Below are positions 10,901 to 22,900 of a stretch of DNA of 64,000 nucleotides, one piece after another. Position 1 is the first letter of the stretch. The number at the start of each line of letters is the position of its first letter. The DNA is from Gordius sp. MW1 (taxonomy: Eukaryota; Nematomorpha; Gordioida; Gordea; Gordiidae): the NCBI GenBank assembly GCA_964036665.1, contig OZ038527.1:25399901-25463900 (forward strand), given 5' to 3'. The notes under the pieces were generated by a model. It saw nothing but the letters and a program-made list of their open reading frames with translations, had not been told where the DNA came from and ran no database searches. A program made the translations under genes and the position numbers.

Positions 10901-13900
10901 CACAAAAAAGGCATACTTTATCCTAAAATATTGTTTTAAAAAATTTATTTTGACAAATAAATCAATTTTATAACCGATACAACTAAAAGTTAATTTAAAA
11001 ATTCATTTTATTTATTTAGAGAAAAAGTTATAATTCCCCCTAAAAATTTATAGATTTTACAAATAATTTCACCAAAAGTTAATTTTCTGTAAACACAAAA
11101 AAAATTATAATTTTCCCTAAAAAACATATATTCTTAAAATAATTTTATTTTAATAAATTACAGATTTTTCAACTGATTTCACTAAGTATTTTTTAAAATT
11201 TACTTTAGTCTGGGCCGCGTTATACTGATTGGTCATGGCTTGAAGGGCTAGTTGGGCTTCTAAAGAACCGCTTTCTTTAGCTTCAAGGCGATTCAAAACT
11301 TCTTCGAGCCTAGCTTCAAGCTACACATTTTTAAATTTCAAAAACTTATTAAAATATTTTAAAAAAAAAATTTAAAATACAAAAATATAAGAAATATTTT
11401 TAAAACTTCGATTAACATATTTAAATTCCAAAATTTTATTCATATCTTTATACAAAAAAAAATTTAAAAAACAAAAAAATTTTAAAACTTCTCCAGCTAT
11501 ATATTAATAAATTTCAAAACTGTATAAAAATCTCGATACAAAAAAAATCGAAAAAACAAAAAAACAAAATTTTTTAAAACTTCTTCGACTAACATATTCA
11601 AATTCCAAAATTTTGTTAAAATCTATAAACAAAAAAACTAAAAAAAATAAAATTTTTTGAAACTTCTCCGATTTGTCGTTGATAAAACTGCGATTCGACG
11701 GCACGCGATTCAGAAATTTTAGCCGATTCTTCAGCCAATTTCTTTTCCAGTTCGCGCATAAAATTTTTCTTGAGGCCCTCGACTCTCTCTTCATGCTCTC
11801 CCTGTAGCGTCTAAGAGAAATAAAACTAAGTTAGACAGGACAATAAACTTGATAGACTGCTCATCAACTTTATATGAGTGTCCCTTTTTCCGCCATTTTG
11901 AAATGTGCACAAATAAGGGAAGGACATATAGATTATACTATTTTTATTTAATTAAAGTGTTTTTAAAACGTAATGCAAAAAAATATTGAACTAGTTAAAG
12001 ATTAAAAACAAGCATTTAAAAATATATATATCTTTTACAAAATTCATAAAAATAAAAATACTGTGATGATGTGATGTTAAAGCAATTTAATGCCATCCGC
12101 ATTTTGTTAAATAATCATTTATTAACACTCCTTTTTATTTATTAACTAATGAGGAGAAGGTAAATTCATTTTTTCTATTTTAACAATGGGTTACACTGCT
12201 GAAAGACATGGGAGATGGTTAAATTCAAAATGGTGGAGTGATTTGGACCCATAATATATAATGGACATAATATCAAATATATTTCCCAAACTAAATCTAA
12301 CCCTTGCCTATATTACATTTTGCCAATATTACATGTTGCAAACATCAGAATTTAAGGATTTAATAATCATATTTTTAATATATTGGACCAAAAATATTAG
12401 TCATTTTGGGAACTGTTTGAAACGGTGTATAAATACACGCTAACCGGCTATATTTTTAAAGGTTCTGATTGGTTTATATATTTTGGCCATTATATATTTT
12501 GACCCAAAGTGGGTGGAGTATTTAATGGTTTTACCATATGAAACATATGACATGAGAGTCTATGGACATGACGGGACAAGACGAACACTTATTCTAGATA
12601 ACTTATCTGGAAAAAAACAACGACGATTTATGCATGATTTTTTTCACATTTCGTTAAAATTGGTATATAAATATAAATTTTTTTTTAATTAAGCCATTAA
12701 AACGTGAAAAAACGCACCTTTTTTTCTAATTCCAACTCTTGAACACGATGTTTAAGTTCGAAACTTTCCCTAACGTGTGCGCTAGTTAATTTCTCCATTC
12801 TCGCCTGTAATTCAACAATTTCTTCGGCTTTTCCTAAGATTTGCGACTCCTAAAATTGCACAAAATAAAAAATAGTAGTATCAATTATTTTATTAATTTA
12901 TTATATTTTTAATTTATAATTTTCAAAATGTCTCCAAAAAGTTGTAAAAATTTTGGATTTTTCAATGTGATGTTGAATTTTGTCTTAAAAACACAATGAA
13001 AAAAAAAACACAACAAACAATGATCAACTATTTAAAAAATTTAATATATTTTTGGCTCTAAATTTCAAAATTCCGCCCAAAACTTTTTAAAAATTATAAT
13101 TTTTCAATGTGATTAAGTTAATTTTGCCAAAATTCTGTGTCGCCACGTACTAAAGTGTCCAAAGCCCGAGATTTGGACGAAGCTATACTTTCCAATTCTT
13201 CGGCTCTTTTACTAATCCCAGACAATTTTTCCAAGGTATCATCGTGCGTTTTCTGCAATTGCTCAGTAAATTCGTCTTTAATCTTACCCGTTTCTTCGTG
13301 CATTTTCACTGACTCTTCCTATATTTGAAATAAATAATAAATAAATAATCTTTAATTTTATATTTCTGCTTAGATAATTAATTTGTATTAATTCTTCCCC
13401 CCAGCACTTACTTTTTAATTATCTCAAGATCATTGGTAAATTCAAAATATTTCAGATTTAAAATTGTGATAATTTTTGCATATCTATTGATTTTCTAAGC
13501 AGCTAATCGATATTTTCAATACTTAAGTCAATATTTTAGACAAATTAATATGTAATCGCTAATTTAGATAATTTATAAAGTATTTAAAGCTTTATATATA
13601 AAGTTATCTCTTAAAACAGGCAATTTTATAAATCATTATTTTAAATATAAAAAAACAAAAAGAGTATTTAAAAAAATACCAAAAAATTCAGACGATCTAG
13701 CTTTTGTACTACCAAATCTTGACTCATTTCCAATTGCTTTTTCAATTCACATATTTCTCCCGCATTTTTTGCTTCCAGATCTTCAACACTTTTTGATTTC
13801 GCGTTTTCCCCAACCTAATATAAACAAATTTTTAGAAATAAAAACATAAATTTTTGATGTATTTTAATTTTAAATTAAAGAAGTTATTAGTTGAGAATTA

Positions 13901-16900
13901 ATTATACCGATTGGGCTATAGTATGTTCGAGTTCTTGGATTTTATTTTCGGTCAAAGCTAATTTTTCCATCAGTTGTCGTTTTTCTAGATCAAATTGCTC
14001 CCTTTCATCTTGAACAAATAACAATTTCCCTTTGATTTCTTCTAATTCATCGGTAAAACCTTTCAATTTTTCTTCCTAACAAAAAAATATCTTAAAAAAT
14101 ACAAAATTTGAACACTAACAAAAATAATTTCAAAAATCACATATTTCATATTAAATCGAACAAAAAAATCAATTTTAATTCATTTTTTCTTAATAAATTT
14201 ATACGCATTTTTCGCTACAAAGCGAAAAATATATTCTAAAAATTACCAATTTTTCATTGATACCCGCTAGCACTTCTTTATCCTTATTCAAGGTGATCCA
14301 TTCCATTTCGAGAACTTGGCAAATACATAATAAAAATCAGGCATAAAAATATATTTTTCCAAAAAAAAGATAAATACATAAATTTTACGCGTTTAACAAC
14401 AACAAAATTAAATGAAATTTACCTTCTAATCTAGCCTGTAATTTTTCCTTTTCATTCCGCAATTCCGATATTTCTGCATCTAAATACGAGTTTAAGATTC
14501 ATGTCAGATTCAAGATTTAATAAATGATTTAAAAATAACCACTTAGCTAAACAAAATAAGTGGGGTAGGGCTCTAGTCGGGCCAAAAATAAAAAAGGATT
14601 TTGGCCTCAGGCCGGGCTAAGTTTTTGTATTAATTTTATTTGTAAGAAATCATAAAGTATTAAAAATGTAGATTTTTATAAAAAAAGAAAAAGAAGTTAA
14701 ACAGGAAAAGGACGTGGCAGGACATTTTTAAATGCGAGGGTCGGCTTAGGAAATTGCATAGCAATCAATATGATAGGTAATAAATCAAAATTTACTTTTT
14801 TCCGCTAGTTCTATCTTGGTATCACCTTCTAATGTTAAACTCTCCAAATCGCCCTAAAAATCCAATTAAACTCTTAATATATTTAATTTCGTATAGTATT
14901 CCTCACAATTATTATTAATTAATACAAAATGAAACCTCTACGATCAAATCTTTGTTAATCGCCACTTCTTCCAATTGAAATTGCAGTTCTTCCGTTTTCC
15001 TATATTAAAAAAAACAGACAAACAAAAAATAATCAATTATCACCAATTAAAATTACGAGCCACTGGCACTATTTTTGCACCTAAATTTATTAACTAGTGC
15101 TGTAAAAACAGCTGGGTTTTGTTTGGTCGACTTCAAACCAAAATTTTTTGGTCTTTTTTTATTAGTCGACCTCTAGACTTAGTCGAAATCTGAAAAACAA
15201 GCCAGAGTCGAGGTCGACCAAACAAAACCCAGCCGTTTTTACAACCCTAATTTTTATTACGATTAAAGCTTTAAGAAAAAAATTAAATTCCAAAAAAATG
15301 AATATAACGCTTACCTTGCTATTCGCCGATCTATGGCATTTTAATAGATAAAATTCGCAAAAAAGATGACAAAACAAAACAAAAAATTTAACAACAAAAA
15401 AAATCAAATTTTTTTATAATTTACAATTTTTCTTCTTTTAATCGAGCTTCTAACTCTTCATTTTGCTTTTCAAATTCCTCAACTTGCGTTCTGAGATCGG
15501 AAATATCCGACTCCATTTTCCGCTTGAAACTTTCTTGTTCGTTCGTCATAAAACTAATTTCTTCACATTTCTATACAATTTAAAAAACATAAAAAACTCA
15601 AAATTTTGTATATAAAAATTAAAATTAAATCATTTTCTCACGAATAAGATTTAATATTAATAAAAAAATTCGCAAAATAAATGTGAAAAGTCTGTCTATA
15701 TAAATAAAATTAATGTAGATGGGGTGAAAAATACTTCTTGAAGCATCTTGGAAACTCTTTCAATTTCATCCTTTTGATCTCTATTTTCTTGGAGCCAACG
15801 CTGAATCTCTTGATTTTTTGCTGCTTTGACCTGCGCGCAAAACTAAAAAATACAAACTTAAAATATAAATAAAATGACAAAAAATTAAAAAAAAACAAAC
15901 CATTTTTCAGTCTTAATTTAAATGCGCAAAATTAAAAAATACAAACTTAAAATATAAATAAAATCACAAAAAATTAAAAAATAAAATATTTTTAAGTCTT
16001 AATTAAAATCTACAAAATTAAAATAAAAGTAAACTTTAAGAGCTTCATATTTGTAGTTTTACAATTTGTTTTATTTACTGTGTTGTAAAAAACACTGGGT
16101 TTTGTTAAGTCGACCTTTAATTAAACTAAGGGCTGAATTGACAAAAACAGACCAAATTCTTCTGGTCTGTTTTTCAAATTTGGGCTAAGTCTAGAGGTCG
16201 ATAACGTAAATCTTATTATATACATAAATCCAAACTTAAAACTGAAACCCTTAAAAAACGGCTTAAATATTAGAAATAATCTATTTCTAAACACTACAAT
16301 TATATAACTTAAAAGTAAAAAATAAACAAAAAATTGAAAAATCAATAGTCGGGAGAGGGATTCGAACCTCCGAAGCTAAGGGTATTTTGGAGGCGGTTTG
16401 GGCCTCTTTCAGGCTGGGCCTCGAGACAGGGCCATTTGGAATTTTCCTCTGTTGAGAGGCATTAGATCGTAAACTAACGAAAGAGCATTCGGACCTCAAA
16501 GATTCTTGACTCCCGACTCGACTTAGAGATGAATAAGTCGAGTACTTTCGCGGTCCAAGTACTTTCTCGGTGGCAAGCCGAGGACCAGCTGACGCAGGAG
16601 TCGACGCTTCCGATTGGCTGGCCAAAAATTGCGCCAACGCTCCTGATTGGCTAAGTTTTCGCGGACCCGCCGAAATTTTACGCACGTTTTTGGCTAGCGT
16701 GAATAGCCCGTAGTTAGGTTTGCATTTAAAATATCTAGAATTTGAGAAAATATATATTATTTAAAATTTAAACATTTTAAATTTTAATCGGGCAATAAAA
16801 AAAACTAACAAAAACGTTAACATAAAAATGGTTGTTTTTAAATTGAACTTGATAACCTAGAACTACGCAAACTAACCCGCCATGTTTTTCAAAACGCTCG

Positions 16901-19900
16901 TTAAAAAATATAAAGTTTCTCAGTATTAATTTATTTTAACGTCTATATTTTATAGGAACTATTCGAAGAAGAATACTTTAGGTCTCTTAAAGCTTTATCC
17001 TCGAAAAAAACTAAATTTCAGTCGTTAATTAAAATCACTTGTGTAAACCGCTTTATGAAGGGACTAGTGAAAGAGGGATAACATGTATTTCGCTTTATTG
17101 CCTAAATTTTAAAAACCAAGTCTATTTAAGTCAGTAAAAAATGAACAACTACACTGAACAGCGTTAAATACAAAACTGAGGGAAAAATGAACAAATTACT
17201 GAGCATTTAAATATTCCACCGGCACATCAATTTATTCTTTCCAAAAATGCTATGCGACGAGCTTTAATGTAAAAATAAAAAAGCTTTGTAGGTGGTACAA
17301 ATAAAATTTATGTATGCGGTAGTGTTATAAAAACGGCTCGGTCTTGTTTGGTCGACCCTTCGTTTTAGTCGACTAAACATAAACGAACCAAAAATTTTAT
17401 GGTCGCGGTTTTGCCTAGTCGACCTCTAGGCTTGGTCAAAATTTGAAAGCCAGACCAGAATCGACCGTGTTAATCTTAGTTGAACCACAGGTCGATCAAA
17501 CAAAGCCCAGCCCCGTTTTTACAACACTAGTACGTGGTACATAAATTATTCGAGCTAACCTGAAGCCTCTCACGGACCCATCATTTTTCCCGAGGTTCTG
17601 GTCGAGTTCGATGCCAGCCCAGAGGCCGGGCGAAAATTTGGTTTCGCCCAAAAATTTAAGGAGGCCCGTGCGAGACGGGGCAACCAGGACGCGATCTCCC
17701 ATGGCTATATCGGGGTCGCCCCCGGCTTGAGAGGCCGTTGTGGCCGCGCGGGACGAACAAAGGGAAACCCCGTCGTCGTCATCTAAGGGAAATGTAGATT
17801 CATATAATACAATTTAAGTAACCTAGGTGCCGCCATCTTGCGTGAGATTTTTTAATGTAAAACGTCTACGTTTGAATGAATGAGTCATAGCCTTTAACAG
17901 CTGATTTAAGTAACCTAGGCGCACACATGGGCGTAGCCAGCATTGGGATTAGATGGGGGCAAAATGATTTAGGGAGGGGCAAAATGATCATTTTTTGATA
18001 TTTGAACCATAATTTAAATAGATTTAAACAAATTTTTGGATTTAGAGCGGGGCAGCAGCCCGCAGCAGCCCCTCCCTGCTGCCCCTGGATACGCTCATGC
18101 GCAGCCATTTTACACGCTGTTTTAACGTCTACACAATAGTGGTAAACAGCTCATTTAAGAAACTTATTGACGGCAATCTTGGGTGAGATTTTTTAAAATG
18201 GATGCAATTAAAAACGTTTATGAATGAGGGAACGAGTGAGTCCATGAATGAAAGAATTATATACTAAAAATGCAAAGCTCTGGCGCAAAGAGCTGATTTA
18301 AATAACTTAAGCGTCGCTATTTTAGGGGAGATTTTTCACATTACGCGCATTTGCGCAATGAAGACTTACAAAACTTAGCTGAAGAAGGAATAATGAAAAC
18401 GGCAAAGGATAATCTTTCCTTACGTAATTACTTAACAACAATCAGCTGTTCTTTGAATGAATGAACTAATGAGCTCGCCGCACAAATGAATGATTATGCA
18501 TGAAACCTTCCAAGGGGAGTAAGTCCGCTAATACATGCCTGAAACATGACGACCTACACAACTTAGTTACCAACAATCAGCTGTTCTTATCAGTCTATGA
18601 ATAAATGAACTAATGAGCCCGCACGAACGAATGTATGTATGTATGTATGTATGTATGACTATGAATAACCTTCAAAGGGGAGCATGTCCGAGGATGTTTG
18701 TAGTAGAGTATCGTCGTCCCCGTGGGAGAAAGACATGGTTCGAGAGCATTCGGAAACCTTTCTAAAATAGCCACGGCCGGGCTCGCAAGTAAAAAAGCGT
18801 TTTCCCTTGTAAGTTCCGTCATTTAAGGCTTGTCCTCCTCCCCTAACGTTTGTATGGAAGGCCGGGGGTGGACTTTTGTATTCGGGGTCTAAAACTAGGC
18901 CCACCCTTAAGCTAGAGGCCGTAACACCAACTTGACCATAATATTGTATCTGACCATTCAAATTTAGGGTACAAACAAAAATTTAATAAATTATACTAGT
19001 GTTGTAAAAACGGCGGATGGGTCTTGTTTGTTCGACCTGTGGTTTTACAAGACTAACTAAAGGTCGAATCTGGACGGCTTTTCAAATTTTGACTAAGCTT
19101 AGAGGTCGACTAAAAAATGTAGACACCAAAGAATATTTGGTCTATTTTTGTTTAGTCGACTAAAACCAAATGTCGACCAAACAAACCCCATCCATTTTTA
19201 CAACACTAAATTGAACAAATACAAAGTTTTAACAACCGACTTTTGTTACAAAGTATTAGCAATAAAAATTTTAGAACGTTTTTTCGTCGGAGTTTGAAAA
19301 ATAATGAGCTATGTGAGTCAATTTCAAACAAATAATATCCAGTCTGTCCTGTCCTTTCCAACTTTTTTTTAGTAAACTCATCAAAATAAAAAAAACATAA
19401 GTTAACAAGGTGGGGTAGTGTATGTTTATGGTTTCAAGTCTGGTCGTAGCCAGGATTGGATTTAGAGGGGGGCAATAATGATTTAGGAAGGGCCAAATTA
19501 TAATTTTTTGCAAATTTTATGCAATATTTATATTAAATTTGAAAAAAATTTGGATTTAAAAGGAGGGCAGCCGCCCCTCCCTGCCACCCCCTGGTTACGC
19601 CCATGGTTTCAAGTTCCACTGATAAAAAATTTAAATTTTTTTGCAAATTGTTACCCGTCCACTAACGGTACCAAGGTCGGGATGGTTGAACCAAAGCCTG
19701 TCTCCGATCTTTAATTCAGCTTCGGAGGGTCGACATTTTTCAACGCTGTTTTCTTTCGCATCTAAATCAATTTCAAAAAATAATTTTTATTACTTAAACC
19801 TTTTTCCACCAAATTTGGCTCTTTGGCTCTAAATACTTATCGGCAAAAGCAATTATGAAAATCAAAGTTATACACATAGACTAATAAAACTATAGACTGC

Positions 19901-22900
19901 CGAACAGCTGATTTTTACTATTAAAATCATTCAGACACCATAATAGCTTCCGTCTAGAAGGAAAAGTTCAACAACAGGTATATTTATATTCCTACACGAT
20001 ATAATAGTTAAGAAAAATATAAAACTATTAGCTTAATTTATAAAATTAAAATAAAATAACAATACAGAACGGTAAATTATGTTGATTTCCATTGTTTGGT
20101 TTCCCTCAAAATGGCGCTTTCTATACTTGCTGCAAAATTATCAGCTGTTTGGCGATCTATGGTTTTATTAGTCTATGGTTATACATTTCAAATCGTAAAA
20201 ATAGAAATTTTAAGATGTGGAGTTTGTGTAAAAATTAAACGTTATTTTTAATAAAGCCATATCTTATAAAAATCTGGACGTTCTTCGAAATATTTGAAAT
20301 GATATAAATTAAAATCGAGATAGAGCAAAATTTAATTTAAAAATTGGGTCTCGGCCTAGGGTTGGGCCCGAAGGGCAATGGGACAGCCCGACCTTAGGCC
20401 CGGGCTTGAGCTGATTTATCCCAAGTTAACTACTACCCATTTATAAAATAAATATTTTCGTAGAGCATACTTACTATACTTTCAACCCCTCCCCCCTCTC
20501 TATATTATTTTTACAACCAATTTCGCATATCTTATATTAATATACATCCATAATAACTATTAAAACTTTAAAAAATTATAAACTGTTAAACTAATTTTAT
20601 AAGGTTAGATCATTACATTAATTCATAAGTTTAATAAATTGTGGGAAGAGAAATTGGATGATTCTTCATTCAAAACTTATCCTAGTTGTGAATTAAAAAT
20701 AATAACAATCAAATTAATTTTATACAAGTGTAAAATTATTTATTAAAAAAATGGACTGGGGTCGAGTCGGGACAAAAAACATTTCCGAGTCAGGCTCGGG
20801 CCAAAAAAATATTTTCGAGTCAGAAGGGCTCTACATAAGCGAGAGTCAAGCAAAGCCATAGATAGTGTACCCTTTATCCGCCATATTGAAATGTGCACTT
20901 TTGAAAGGGTAAAAGCTCAGCTGTTCAAAGTTATTAAGAGTGGTTCAAAGGGTTAAAATTTCGATAATAATTAATAAAAACGGGTCAGTCGAGCAAATTT
21001 TGGGCTGGGTCGTTAATTACCGTTCAGATAAAAAATTTGTCGGCCCACGAGGAATGATGCGGGAATTAAAATCCATTTCAGGTCGGGGGGCCGCCCCTTC
21101 CTCAAACGGTACATTCGCGTTTGGATACGAGACAAAATAAAGGTCCCCTCCCCCAAGTCCCCTTCCAACTTTGTGACCAATTGACACCTCATCCACGACA
21201 ACGAATGAATGAATGAATCAAAGAACCCCAATGATTAAATGAATCACTGCAAACGTCTCTTCTTTCAAAGATAAAGGAATCGCGAAAATAATAATAATTT
21301 ATCTAAACTTAATTTCTCGATATATAAATCATATAAAAAGACGGCAACTCCTCTACTGTTGTTTGCCGAATCAAGGATGAAGGGGGTGTGGGGTAATATG
21401 ATACCCATCGCGCTAAATACTTTAGAGGTCAGGTAGAATCATTCGAAAAACTTATACATATATATACAAATCAAGGACAGGACAGACAAGACAGGACATA
21501 TTAGCGTAATTTAAATTTAAAATTAGTTTTAAATAATATTTAAAAAAACTCAAACTTAGATTGAAATAAGGACAAAAGAGGCGAATCACGAAATTTAAAA
21601 GTGAAAAGGAGATAGAAATTTTTGGTGACACGAGCATCTTCGGGTTGGTTCGGGTTCTGGTTAGAAATATTATAAAATGCTTTCGGGTTCGGTTTGAAGT
21701 GCAGACTACTAATGAAAGGCCACTTATCCATGGATGCCCATAATTAGTTTTTAGACAAGATTTTTCAATAATCGTTATTTCATTGAATGAAGAAATCTTT
21801 TTGAATTTAGGAAGAGAGTAGGGAATCAGCCCCCACTTGTCCCCTCTCCCCAATGTCTTCGGGTCGGGTTCGGGTTGAAAAGTTTAAAATGCTTTCGGGT
21901 CGGGTCGGGTTCTGGTTGAAAAGCTTTCGGCTCGGCGCCGGGTTCGGACTAAAATGCTTTCGGGTCGGGTAGGGTTGGGGTAAAAAAAATTTGAACGCTT
22001 TTGGGTCGGTTAGGGTTCGGGTTAAAAAAAGTGACTTTGCGGGACTCTAAGTGAACCCCATTGTTAAAACAGAAAAAGTGAATTTACCTTCCTCATTAGT
22101 TAATAAATAAAGACGAATGTTAATAAATGATTATTTAATAAAATGCAGATGGCACTAAATTGCAGGGACATCACATCATCACAGTATTTTTATGAATTTT
22201 GTAAATAAATTAAAATGCTATTTTTAATGTTTAATTTGTTCAATATTTTTTTCATTTCCTTTTTAAAAACACTTTAGAGTAACCAAAATCATTATAATCT
22301 ATATAACCTTTCCTTGCTTGTGCACATTTCAAAATGGCGGAAAAAACGGTACACTTATTTAACGTTGATGAGCAGTCTATCTAGTCTATGATTAAATTAG
22401 CACACACAAAAAAATGTAGTAATAATTAAGGCTTGGGCGCGTGTAAAAATTATTTTGTAAAACAGTACTCCGGGATTTGAATATGGCCTTAAAAAATTGA
22501 TTATTTAATTTTGAGTTCCCAGGCGAAATAGTATAAGTTATAATTTAATTTTTTTTTATAATGCAGATTGAACCTTAAAATTTAAGCCCAGGCCCGGCCT
22601 ATATAAATCTTAATTATTACGACATCTTTTAAAATATTTTTAAAAAAAATATTAAAAATTCAAATTTCATCAATTCAAAATTTCAAAATTCAATATTTAT
22701 ACGAAAATTGAAATTAATTATAAATTTAATATCACAAAAAAAAACACGTTTTGGTTCGTTTAAAAAATTTCCCATCCCAAGTCACGAACCATACAGAAAA
22801 GTAGTTGAAATTTTTTCAAACCAAAAAAATTAAAAGCTATAATTATACAGTTAATTTCATATAGTAATATTATTCAAAGGATTTTAATTTTTAATTCAAT

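Noticed and set aside
15314-15329. A 16-nt microexon with good acceptor and donor between two CLIP coiled-coil exons
   Set aside because: Including it breaks the reading frame, whereas direct joining of 15425 to 14999 (TT plus G) is in phase.
17866-18108. 80-codon minus-strand ORF in a CLIP intron
   Set aside because: It lies almost wholly within the G/C-family MITE (17926-18099).
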